Both the position numbers and the translations under genes were made by a program. The notes beneath the pieces were generated by a model. That model was not told the origin of the DNA, did not search any database, and was given only the letters and a program-made list of their open reading frames with translations. Below, in pieces: positions 8,301 to 16,435 of a stretch of 64,000 bases of DNA. This DNA is from Bacteroidota bacterium (GTDB taxonomy: Bacteria; Bacteroidota; Bacteroidia; Flavobacteriales_D; Sanyastnellaceae). The stretch is from the NCBI GenBank assembly GCA_002746975.1, contig NVXE01000010.1, forward strand, positions 270 through 64,269, read 5' to 3'. Each line of letters opens with the position of its first letter. Position 1 is the first letter of the stretch.

Positions 8301-9278
8301 TTATGAGTTCATTGTTACAATTACATTCCCTCTTTTTCTCTCAGAATCAACATATTTGTGTGCTTTTTGAATTTGAACAAAAGGGAATACTCGATCTATT
8401 ACTGTAACTAGTTGCTTCGATTCTAACATGTCTCTAACTATGATGAAATCTCGCTTACGAAGTTCCTCAGTACGCATTCCCGTTGCAGAAAACTTCAACT
8501 TCTTCTTTGTAAATGGTGAAACGAACAACATGGTAAGTAGTGTAGACATTTTTAATACCGGGGTAAGAAAAACACCGTTTTCAGACATGTTATTTCTAGT
8601 TTCCATATAAGATAGCTTACCTACTGTATCGAAAACAACATCAAACTTTTCCGAACTGTTTTGAAATTCATTCTTTGTGTAATCAAAAACATTATCCGCA
8701 CCTATATCTTTCACAAGCGCCTTATTCTTCCCACTACACACTCCTGTTACTTCAGCCCCGAAGTGTTTCGCAAGCTGAATAGCCGCGGTGCCGATACTTC
8801 CTGAAGCTCCATTTATCAAAACCTTTTGGCCTTTCTTAATAGTGACTTGATCGGTGAAAAACGCGAGTGCAGTACATGCTCCATCAATTATTCCAGTAGC
8901 TTCTTCAGGACTTACATTCTCAGGTTTGATTACAATTAATCCATCTGATGCCAAACAAATGTATTCGGCATAAGCCCCACAATCAAGAGCGGTTGCAGCC
9001 ATTACACTATCGCCTATGTTAAAGTTTTTAACTTCAGAACCTATTGCCTCAACAACTCCTGCAAGATCTGTTCCAGGGGTTTTAATTTTAGGTTTCGTAA
9101 GTCCGAGAAACAAACGACCGAAATATGGTTTGCCTTCTCTCATAAACGTGCTTGCAGCAGTTACAGCTGTCGCGTTAATTTTAATGAGAACCTCATTAGG
9201 CTTAGGAGAAGGTTTATCTACATGTGTGAGTTGAATAACTGAATAGTCTCCATATCTCTCTGTAATTACTGCTTTCAT
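8301..9278 (-). CDS. MDR-family NAD(P)H-dependent oxidoreductase (quinone-reductase-like)
   Basis: A 325-residue medium-chain dehydrogenase/reductase. The N-terminal GroES-like domain includes PGTDLAGVVEAIG (68-80). The nucleotide-binding Rossmann motif is INGASGSIGTAAIQLAKHFGA (154-174). The four-Cys structural zinc site and the catalytic zinc ligands of alcohol dehydrogenases are absent, so it fits the zinc-independent quinone oxidoreductase or enone reductase branch. Substrate unknown. It lies 72 bases downstream of a TolB/TPR/AraC regulator in the same direction, so it may be that regulator's target. Confidence 0.8.
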   Translation of the reverse strand: MKAVITERYGDYSVIQLTHVDKPSPKPNEVLIKINATAVTAASTFMREGKPYFGRLFLGLTKPKIKTPGTDLAGVVEAIGSEVKNFNIGDSVMAATALDCGAYAEYICLASDGLIVIKPENVSPEEATGIIDGACTALAFFTDQVTIKKGQKVLINGASGSIGTAAIQLAKHFGAEVTGVCSGKNKALVKDIGADNVFDYTKNEFQNSSEKFDVVFDTVGKLSYMETRNNMSENGVFLTPVLKMSTLLTMLFVSPFTKKKLKFSATGMRTEELRKRDFIIVRDMLESKQLVTVIDRVFPFVQIQKAHKYVDSERKRGNVIVTMNS

Positions 9279-9300
9279 ATTATAATGTTTTAATATGATG

Positions 9301-9309
9301 CAAAGATTA
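9301..9309 (-). promoter_or_regulatory. Possible -7 box of the MDR dehydrogenase
   Basis: The - strand reads TAATCTTTG followed by C, close to the Bacteroidota -7 box, 22 bases upstream of the ATG. No good -33 TTG is seen at the right distance. It suggests the gene can be transcribed apart from the regulator upstream. Confidence 0.35.
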
Positions 9310-9350
9310 CCCGACAGATTCCGGCAGTCGTTCCAGATTACAAATCAGAA

Positions 9351-11138
9351 CTAATTATTAAGTTGCTTCCAGTAAGCTTTAGGAGTTAGGCCTAGCTTAT
9401 TCTTAAAGAAGGTGTTAAAGACCGTTTTAGAGTTGAACCCACTATCGTAAGCTAAAGCCAAAAGAGTCAGCTGGTGTGCCGAATTAGTGCCCAATTTTGA
9501 TTGAAAATCTTTTAGCCTGTAACTATTCGTGTAGTATGCAAAATTTTGATTAAACCCCTCGTTTAAAAGTTGAGACATGTGGTTTGGAGGTAGGTTCATA
9601 TATTCGGCAAGTGATCTTAGGGAAAGTTCCGGATTTAGATACAACTTATCTTCTTCCATTAAAGTCTTCAATCGATTTTTATAGTGACTGATCTCTTTAT
9701 CCGAAAATAACGACTTTTTGTATTTTCTAAGCGGGGCGACAGATATGGTGTCTTTTAAAATCCCGGTTATATGTTTCTTAAAAGCTGAAAGGTTGTGTAA
9801 AGGCCTTGCCAAAGGCTCTGTAGGGAGCAATAACACTAAAGGAAATAGACTTTCTATTCCAGTTTTAATGTGCTCTAAAGCTTTATCCAGATTGTTTAAT
9901 TGTGTATGACACAGAATCAGGAAGTTTAAAGCATTTCCTGCAGATGAAGTTTCCAAGTATGTCTCTAGTTTGGAAATCCCCTCTTCTGCTTTCTCAATAT
10001 TTCCCATCATAGCGTGCGAAATAGTAGTCCCTCCAAGTTTTGCAAGATAGCCCGTGTCATCTTTTGGAAGGTTTTCAAAATAGGCCAAACCTTCTTCAAA
10101 ACGTCCAGACAAAAGGTGACAAGCTCCGATATAAACGACAGGGAAAGGAAGTTCAGGCTGTAGGTTTAAACTCTTTTTGAAATGAGTCAATGCTTCATCA
10201 TACTTACCCAACATATAGAATAGAAACCCCTTATAATGCACACTAACGGGAGAAAATGGGGCTAATTCTAATGATTTATCTATGAAAGTCATTGCTTCAT
10301 CGAGTTTGCCTTCAACTGTCAAAAAATTAGACATGGTTAGATACATCGTATCGGAGGGGCGAATTCTCAACGCATTATTTAAATGTATATAGGCCTGTTG
10401 TAAATCCCATTGTTGCCAGCAACTACTCCATGACAAATTCAACTGAGTTTCGGGAAGGTCCTCCTTCAATTCAATCGCCTTAGAAAGGAAGGGTTGAGCT
10501 TTCATAAAACCTTCGTAAGATGATATAAGTCCCATAGTGCCCAAATAAGAATACGCTTGGTTTACATCTAAATAAGGTAAAGGGAAGTCTGGAGATTCGT
10601 GGATAACATCTTCAAATATTGATATTGCTTTTAAAGTATTCGTGTAATCCAGCTTCATCAAGAAGAACCTTCCCTTTAAGTATTTTTTATACGTTTCAAA
10701 TGGGACATTGTACGAGTCAACTAATTGTTCTTCTAACTCGAAGTGGCCTAGCTGTTCTCTGAGCTTATCCGCTATGAGTAAGCTTATCTCATCTTGAACA
10801 AGGAATATGTTTTTCATATCCCTATCAAATGTCTCTGACCAAAAATGGAAATCGTTTTCAACTTCTATTAGCTGAGCTGTTATTCTAGCTGAAGTGCCTG
10901 AAAGCCTAATACTCCCTTCTAGTATATAGGAAACATTTAATTTGGCACCAATTTCTGACAGATTAAAGCTTGTTCCTTTGAATGAAAATGAAGACGTTCT
11001 GGAAGTGACTTTTAGTTCCTGAATCCTTGCAAGTGCGTTTATGATTTCCTCAGTAATCCCATCAGAAAAATACTCAGCCTCTGAATTTGAACTCATGTTC
11101 ACAAATGGAAGCACAGCGATAGATTTGTTATCTGTCAT
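9351..11138 (-). CDS. TolB-like / TPR / AraC-type transcriptional regulator
   Basis: A 595-residue, three-part protein. Residues 5-125 (SIAVLPFVNMSS, YFSDGITEEIINALA, YILEGSIR) form the TolB/FlgO-like N-terminal domain often found in signalling proteins. Residues about 135-460 are tetratricopeptide-like helical repeats (for example DEALTHFKKSLNLQPELP). Residues about 485-595 are an AraC/XylS DNA-binding domain with two helix-turn-helix motifs (LSLRSLAEYMNLPPNHMSQL; LALAYDSGFNSKTVFNTFFK). It has no membrane segment, so it acts in the cytoplasm. It probably senses a protein or small ligand through the repeats and controls nearby genes, most simply the dehydrogenase downstream. Confidence 0.8.
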   Translation of the reverse strand: MTDNKSIAVLPFVNMSSNSEAEYFSDGITEEIINALARIQELKVTSRTSSFSFKGTSFNLSEIGAKLNVSYILEGSIRLSGTSARITAQLIEVENDFHFWSETFDRDMKNIFLVQDEISLLIADKLREQLGHFELEEQLVDSYNVPFETYKKYLKGRFFLMKLDYTNTLKAISIFEDVIHESPDFPLPYLDVNQAYSYLGTMGLISSYEGFMKAQPFLSKAIELKEDLPETQLNLSWSSCWQQWDLQQAYIHLNNALRIRPSDTMYLTMSNFLTVEGKLDEAMTFIDKSLELAPFSPVSVHYKGFLFYMLGKYDEALTHFKKSLNLQPELPFPVVYIGACHLLSGRFEEGLAYFENLPKDDTGYLAKLGGTTISHAMMGNIEKAEEGISKLETYLETSSAGNALNFLILCHTQLNNLDKALEHIKTGIESLFPLVLLLPTEPLARPLHNLSAFKKHITGILKDTISVAPLRKYKKSLFSDKEISHYKNRLKTLMEEDKLYLNPELSLRSLAEYMNLPPNHMSQLLNEGFNQNFAYYTNSYRLKDFQSKLGTNSAHQLTLLALAYDSGFNSKTVFNTFFKNKLGLTPKAYWKQLNN

Positions 11139-11290
11139 AGAAAATCAAGGTTTAGGCATTCGAATATACATCATAAAGCATTTTTCTTTGGACTATGTCT
11201 TTCTTCAAATCTAGAACTACGACTTAGAAGCAGCGTTAAACCAAAAAACGTATCTTAGCATTGTCCTGACTTACGGACTTCAACAGAATT

Positions 11291-12241
11291 ATGTCTTCAG
11301 ATAAAAACAAACACGTAAAAGCGAGACTTCATTCTAGAAATAAGAATCGAGAACGGTATGATTTAACAGCATTAACCAATTCTAACCCTGAATTATCGGA
11401 ATATGTCATTACCAATAAATTTGGGGTAGAGACTGTCGATTTTTCAAATCCCTTTGCCGTAAAGTTTTTAAATAAAGCGATACTCAACCATTATTATGGA
11501 ATATCAAGTTGGGAATTTCCCGATGAGAATCTTTGCCCTCCTATACCAGGGAGAGCTGATTACATTCATCATATTGCTGATCTATTAAGTGAGGCAAATC
11601 ATGGCTCTATACCACTTGGAGAAAACATAACTTGCCTCGATATAGGCATTGGGGCTAGTTGCATTTACCCGATTATAGGAGTGACAGAATACGGTTGGAA
11701 TTTTATAGGCTCTGATATTGATGCCAAATCCATTGCTTCCGCTCAGGATATTATTAACTCAAACACGCTTCTAAAAGACAAGGTTGAATGTCGATTGCAA
11801 AAAAACAAGCGGAATATTTTTAGAGGAATACTTGGGAGAGATGAGAAAATCGATGTTACTATCTGTAATCCCCCTTTCCATGCGTCAATTGAAGATGCAC
11901 AAAGAGGGACCAAACGAAAAGTGAAGAATCTATCCGGGAAAATGATAAAAAACCCTAAGCTTAACTTTTCTGGAAGAAGCAGTGAATTAATCTACGAGGG
12001 AGGCGAGTATCAATTTCTTCAGAATATGATTCTCGAAAGTGAAAGTGTCTTTAAAAACTGTTTCTGGTTTACGAGTTTGGTCTCAAAACAATCTAATTTA
12101 AAGGGAATTTACAAGTCGTTAGAAAATATTAAACCCCAAAAGGTAATAACTATCCCCATGGACACCGGTAATAAATCTAGCAGAATCGTAGCTTGGACCT
12201 TCCTTACAGAACGAGAACAAAGAGAGTGGCGAAACAAGTAA
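11291..12241 (+). CDS. rlmF: 23S rRNA (adenine-1618-N6)-methyltransferase RlmF
   Basis: A 316-residue S-adenosylmethionine-dependent methyltransferase that modifies A1618 of 23S rRNA. The SAM-binding motif is CLDIGIGASCIYP (115-127), the acidic turn is GSDID (140-144), and the catalytic NPPF is at 193-196, followed by HASIEDAQRGTKRKVKNL, typical of RlmF. The N-terminal RSRNKNRERYDLTAL-like block is also conserved. A TATCTTAG box (11252-11259) about 30 bases upstream may be its promoter. Stand-alone gene before tilS. Confidence 0.9.
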   Translation: MSSDKNKHVKARLHSRNKNRERYDLTALTNSNPELSEYVITNKFGVETVDFSNPFAVKFLNKAILNHYYGISSWEFPDENLCPPIPGRADYIHHIADLLSEANHGSIPLGENITCLDIGIGASCIYPIIGVTEYGWNFIGSDIDAKSIASAQDIINSNTLLKDKVECRLQKNKRNIFRGILGRDEKIDVTICNPPFHASIEDAQRGTKRKVKNLSGKMIKNPKLNFSGRSSELIYEGGEYQFLQNMILESESVFKNCFWFTSLVSKQSNLKGIYKSLENIKPQKVITIPMDTGNKSSRIVAWTFLTEREQREWRNK

Positions 12242-12277
12242 ATCCTGCTTAATCGAGCGTTTGGAGGAAAGAACCTC

Positions 12278-12285
12278 TATATTTA
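12278..12285 (+). promoter_or_regulatory. Possible -7 box of tilS
   Basis: TATATTTA ends 7 bases before the tilS ATG, with a TTTG 14 bases upstream (12260-12263). The short spacer makes it weak, but the distance to the ATG matches the leaderless pattern seen elsewhere in the window. Confidence 0.35.
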
Positions 12286-12292
12286 TTCCATA

Positions 12293-13696
12293 ATGAAAAA
12301 TTTGAGTTTTCAATTTACAGCCCGGTTTAAAAACGAGCTGGAAAAGTGCGAGGTAGAGGAGGGCGAGCTCGTTATTGCAGCTTGTAGTGGAGGGGTGGAT
12401 TCGATGTGTCTCGTGAATGCGCTATTGAAGGGGGGGGCGAAGTTTGAGGTCGCGCACGTAAATTTTAAGTTGAGAGGCGAGGATAGCGAGGCGGACTCTA
12501 AGCTCGTGCAAGAGTGGTGTGATGCAAATGGCGTGGTGTGTCACGTGAGGCATCTACCCGCTGATGAGGAGGCGAAGCGTAAGGGAGACGGGATTCAGGA
12601 TGCTGCGAGGCGGTTGAGGTATGCGTGGTTTGAGGAGTTGAGGGTGGAGCGTATGGCGACTTGTATTGCTGTGGCTCACCATTTAAAAGACCAAACCGAA
12701 ACACTTCTCATTCAACTTATCCGAGGCGTTGACCCTTCCTCATTAGGAGGTATGTCTTTACGAAATGGATATATTGTTAGACCTTTTCTTAGTTGGAGTC
12801 AGGAAGAAATTGAGGAATGGGTAAGTTTAGATGGGGTCCCCTTTAGAGAGGATTTATCTAATCAAAGTCCTAAATATCTTAGAAACCGCATCCGTAATGA
12901 AGTTCTACCACTACTTGAGTCGATTCGTCCAGGTTCCACAAACCACCTAGCTGAATGGACGACTCGTTTAAGGTCTCAAGCCCTCGCAGTAGAAAGTTCG
13001 ATGAGCGATGCATCGAGAGATATCATTAAATATTCAGACTCAGGTTTCGAGTTAGACTCAGATGTAATATGTCGAATCGAATTAATCTCTCTCGGAAATT
13101 CCGATTGGGGGGATCAAGTATTTGATCGACTCCTAGCCGAGAGAAAGTGGCCACTCGGAGCTCGAGAACAAGCTTTATTACTTAAAAGAGCTACTATCGG
13201 AGCTGAAGTAGTTTATAAAGACGACTCATTGATTAGAGAAAGAGAGCATATTATATTACGTAAAATCGAAACTGTTGTCGAAGATTCCGATAAGGACTCA
13301 TCATGCAAAATCGAAGTTGAACATGGTAATTTTCATGACTTATACTGGTCTTGTGAAGTAGAAAACTTAGACTCCACTCCCCCACTTGACGCATCAATCC
13401 TTTGGCTCGATTTCTATACCGTAGAACACCCACTTTTATGGCGTCTCTGGGAAAATGGAGATAAGATTGAACCAAATGGCATGGAGGGAACTGTCAATAT
13501 TAGCGACCTACTTACTCAATGGAAAGTTCCTCACCTTGCTAGATCTCAAGCTCGTGTTCTGCAAGACGCAAGAGGGAATATATTATGGGTTTTCGCAACA
13601 GGCAATGGGGGCAAAGGTGAAGTTTGGTCTAGAATTTCTAGAAAAACGACCCTAACAAAAGGCGCTAAGCGATTAATCTTTCAAGTTAAAGCCTGA
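12293..13696 (+). CDS. tilS: tRNA(Ile)-lysidine synthetase TilS
   Basis: A 467-residue cytoplasmic ATP-dependent ligase that adds lysine to C34 of tRNA-Ile (CAU), changing both its charging and its codon. The PP-loop is CSGGVDS (31-37). AHHLKDQTETLLIQLIRG (126-143) and RPFLSW are core motifs, and LRNRIRNEVLPLL follows. The C-terminal domain (DKIEPNGMEGTVNISDLL) is present, so length is normal. The first 125 codons are strikingly G- and GC-rich (12340-12665, with runs such as GGGGGGGCG), and the rest returns to the AT-rich codon use of the neighbours. That suggests a recombination or conversion tract inside the gene. Confidence 0.93.
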   Translation: MKNLSFQFTARFKNELEKCEVEEGELVIAACSGGVDSMCLVNALLKGGAKFEVAHVNFKLRGEDSEADSKLVQEWCDANGVVCHVRHLPADEEAKRKGDGIQDAARRLRYAWFEELRVERMATCIAVAHHLKDQTETLLIQLIRGVDPSSLGGMSLRNGYIVRPFLSWSQEEIEEWVSLDGVPFREDLSNQSPKYLRNRIRNEVLPLLESIRPGSTNHLAEWTTRLRSQALAVESSMSDASRDIIKYSDSGFELDSDVICRIELISLGNSDWGDQVFDRLLAERKWPLGAREQALLLKRATIGAEVVYKDDSLIREREHIILRKIETVVEDSDKDSSCKIEVEHGNFHDLYWSCEVENLDSTPPLDASILWLDFYTVEHPLLWRLWENGDKIEPNGMEGTVNISDLLTQWKVPHLARSQARVLQDARGNILWVFATGNGGKGEVWSRISRKTTLTKGAKRLIFQVKA

Positions 13697-13809
13697 GGCG
13701 CTGAGAAGGTGTGTATTTAAGCACATTTAACAGCTATTTCCCTATAAATCTTAAACGACTCCGCAAATTCGTCGCAAGACTTATCTTTACGCTCAAGAAA
13801 ATTCTTAAT

Positions 13810-15750
13810 ATGACTCGTATTTTAACGGCCTTTCTCGCGATTTTTACCCTCGCTACTACTGGTATAACTAGTATTTCAGCCCAAATAGAAGATCCTATTT
13901 CATGGGAACTCAATCTCTATGAAGGAGCTAATGAAGGCGAGGTTGATGTGATTTATCATGCATCGTTAGATACATGTTGGCATATTTATTCTCAATTTTT
14001 AGAAACAGACGACGGTCCAATTGCAACTGCATTCTATACAGGTGATTATAATGTTATAGAGGGCGTAGAAGAATGTACTCCACTGGTTGAGTACGATCCT
14101 AATTTCATGATGGATCTCAAATTCTTTGAAGAAGAAGTTTATTGGAAAGCTACTCTTAAGATTGCTGACATCTCATCTCCAGACACATTAAGAGGCTCAT
14201 TACTTTACATGGTGTGTAATGCAACTATGTGCCTACCACCTACTGATATCTATTACAACTTAGCTCTTGCTGATATCAAGCCCTCATCTTCAAAACCTAA
14301 CTTATGTCCACCTTCTAAACACCTATGTAAGGAGGGTTCTCACGACGAAATTGATAGTGATGACAATGGTTTGGGTGAAGAAGGTGAGGATGAAGGGTTG
14401 ATTTGGATTTTTCTAATGGGGTTTGGGCTAGGTCTTGCAGCTCTCTTTACTCCTTGCGTATTTCCACTAATCCCTATGACTGTCAGTTATTTTACAAAAA
14501 CAAGTAAAACGAAAGCAGACGGAATTAAAAACGCTCTTATATATGGCTTCTTTATCATTTTCATTTACACTGCTTTAGGATTATCTCTCACCGCGATTTT
14601 CGGTGTTGATATTATGAATGTAATTTCTACTGATCCGTATTTCAACTTAGGTTTATTCGTGCTTTTAGTTGTTTTTGGAATTAGTTTTCTTGGATTTTTC
14701 GAAATTCAATTACCCCAAAGCTGGGCAAACAAAGCTGACGAAGCGTCTGACAAAGGAGGTTTAATTGGAATTTTCTTTATGGCTGCAACGCTTGCTATCG
14801 TTTCGTTTTCTTGTACGGGTCCACTTATAGGAGGCGCACTTGCAGGAGCTGCAACAGGATCTTTTGCTGCTCCCACCGCTGTTATGCTTGGGTTTTCTAT
14901 CGCTCTAGCACTCCCTTTCATGTTTTTCAGTGCCTTCCCTGGATACCTTAATTCACTACCTACAGCAGGTGGGTGGCTTAACAACGTTAAGGTAGTTTTA
15001 GGTCTTGTAGAGATAGGATTTGCTTTTAAATTCTTGAGTAATGCCGACTTAGTTCTTCAACTAGGACTACTTCCTAGAGAAATTTTTATAGGTATTTGGA
15101 TTATCGTTTCGTTAGTTCTTGCAGCATATCTATTCGGTTTAATTAATTTCCCTCACGACACTAAAGGCGTGAAAATCGGAACAAAGCGCAAAGTACTTGG
15201 CGCCGTATTTATTCTCTTTAGCGGGTATATGACTCCAGGTTTATGGGGAGGGTCCGTAGATTTAATCTCTGGATTTCCACCACCCTCATTTTATAGTATT
15301 TGGTCTCACGAAAACGGGCATGTCGAAGCTCATTTCACTGACTATGATAAAGCTATGGCTGCCGCTCAAGACCAAAACAAACCACTCCTACTCGATTTCA
15401 CAGGCTGGGCTTGTGTAAACTGCAGGAAGATGGAAGAACAGGTTTGGACTGATAAAAGGGTAGCAAAAATCCTCAACGAAGATGTGATTCTAGTATCTCT
15501 TTATGTGGACGACCGCACGAAACTGCCTGAAGACGAGTGGGAAGTTGAAGAATATGGCGGGAAGGTATTCCACATACGTACCATAGGTAAAAGATGGTCC
15601 TACTTGCAGGCATCTCAGTTTAACCGCAACGCTCAACCGTTCTATGTTCTACTCGACCACGATGGAAACCAAATCGGTGGTTCTGCAGGTTATAATTCCG
15701 ACCCGGATGTCTTCCTAGACTACTTAAATGACGCGCTAGCAAAGTTCTAA
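13810..15750 (+). CDS. dsbD: Thiol:disulfide interchange protein DsbD
   Basis: A 646-residue inner-membrane protein that carries electrons from cytoplasmic thioredoxin to periplasmic disulfide reductases. The ATG at 13810 gives a signal peptide (cut after ISAQ); a GTG at 13711 would add 33 residues before it and is rejected. Order: periplasmic alpha domain (about 25-160, with MVCNATMC), an acidic linker rich in D and E, eight membrane segments (about 195-490, with FTPCVFPLIPMTVSYF and SFSCTGPLIGGA), and a C-terminal thioredoxin-like domain with WACVNC (C535, C538). Both membrane cysteines are present. A TATCTTTA box at 13782-13789 may be its promoter. Confidence 0.9.
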   Translation: MTRILTAFLAIFTLATTGITSISAQIEDPISWELNLYEGANEGEVDVIYHASLDTCWHIYSQFLETDDGPIATAFYTGDYNVIEGVEECTPLVEYDPNFMMDLKFFEEEVYWKATLKIADISSPDTLRGSLLYMVCNATMCLPPTDIYYNLALADIKPSSSKPNLCPPSKHLCKEGSHDEIDSDDNGLGEEGEDEGLIWIFLMGFGLGLAALFTPCVFPLIPMTVSYFTKTSKTKADGIKNALIYGFFIIFIYTALGLSLTAIFGVDIMNVISTDPYFNLGLFVLLVVFGISFLGFFEIQLPQSWANKADEASDKGGLIGIFFMAATLAIVSFSCTGPLIGGALAGAATGSFAAPTAVMLGFSIALALPFMFFSAFPGYLNSLPTAGGWLNNVKVVLGLVEIGFAFKFLSNADLVLQLGLLPREIFIGIWIIVSLVLAAYLFGLINFPHDTKGVKIGTKRKVLGAVFILFSGYMTPGLWGGSVDLISGFPPPSFYSIWSHENGHVEAHFTDYDKAMAAAQDQNKPLLLDFTGWACVNCRKMEEQVWTDKRVAKILNEDVILVSLYVDDRTKLPEDEWEVEEYGGKVFHIRTIGKRWSYLQASQFNRNAQPFYVLLDHDGNQIGGSAGYNSDPDVFLDYLNDALAKF

Positions 15751-15786
15751 CGCTCGTTTATTAGTTTTAGGAATATTAATTTCTCT

Positions 15787-15808
15787 CATGTGTCAATTTT
15801 GTCACATG
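15787..15808. promoter_or_regulatory. 22-bp near-perfect palindrome upstream of gmhA
   Basis: CATGTG (15787-15792) and CAA (15794-15796) are mirrored by TTG (15799-15801) and CACATG (15803-15808), with one T-T mismatch in each arm and a 2-base centre. Its right end touches the -33 region of the gmhA promoter. That position suits an operator or activator site for a dimeric regulator. It lies 37 bases after the dsbD stop and lacks a T-run, so a terminator is less likely. Confidence 0.4.
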
Positions 15809-15839
15809 TTAAACGTATCACTTTTACTCCATACCTTAG
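15809..15839 (+). promoter_or_regulatory. Promoter of gmhA
   Basis: TTA (15809-15811), 20 bases, then TACCTTAG (15832-15839). The box ends 5 bases before the ATG at 15845, which predicts an almost leaderless mRNA and supports that ATG over the upstream starts at 15788 and 15806. Confidence 0.45.
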
Positions 15840-15844
15840 AGGTC

Positions 15845-16423
15845 ATGCCAAAAGCTAGGTCGCATTTTCGAGAAGCTCTCTCTCTCCTTTCTAATTTAAT
15901 AGAGGACGAGCAATTTATCGATTCCGTAGATATCGCTTCTGACGCTCTCAGTTCGTCCCTACGCTCAGGCGGGAAAATTTTATGCTGTGGAAACGGCGGA
16001 TCAATGAGTGACGCTATGCATTTCGCAGAAGAACTCTCCGGAAAATTTCGTGACGACAGACCCGCTTATGCCGCCATTGCTATAAGTAGCCCCGCACACA
16101 TCACATGTGTCGCTAACGACTACGGTTTCGACAAAGTATTCTCGAGGGGTGTAGAAGCTCTAGGAAAGCCTGGCGACGCTCTGCTCGTTATCTCTACGAG
16201 CGGAAATAGCCCTAACATCGTAGAAGCGGCACGCGTAGCTAAAGCTAACGGAATTAAGGTCGTCGCCTTAACAGGAAAAGATGGGGGTACTCTTGTCCGA
16301 GAGAAACTCTTAGACTATGAGATACGAATCCCATGGAACGGATATTCCGATAGGATACAAGAGATGCATATTAAATGCATACATGCAATGATAGACTATA
16401 TAGAGAAATCGCTCGCCTCTTAA
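15845..16423 (+). CDS. gmhA: Phosphoheptose isomerase GmhA
   Basis: A 192-residue SIS-domain enzyme that converts sedoheptulose 7-phosphate to D-glycero-D-manno-heptose 7-phosphate, the first step of heptose supply for lipopolysaccharide. Motifs: CCGNGGSMSDAMHFAEELSG (phosphosugar site and metal His), STSGNSPN (SIS loop), ALTGKDGG and IQEMHIKCIHAMID (second metal site). The ATG at 15845 gives the usual family N-terminus; longer starts add an unlike sequence. The gene is somewhat richer in GC codons than its neighbours. Rest of the heptose pathway is not in the window. Confidence 0.9.
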   Translation: MPKARSHFREALSLLSNLIEDEQFIDSVDIASDALSSSLRSGGKILCCGNGGSMSDAMHFAEELSGKFRDDRPAYAAIAISSPAHITCVANDYGFDKVFSRGVEALGKPGDALLVISTSGNSPNIVEAARVAKANGIKVVALTGKDGGTLVREKLLDYEIRIPWNGYSDRIQEMHIKCIHAMIDYIEKSLAS

Positions 16424-16435
16424 AGTCCCTCTCAC

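Noticed and set aside
14706-14984. Antisense frame within dsbD
   Set aside because: Lies fully inside the membrane domain of dsbD, whose motifs are unbroken.
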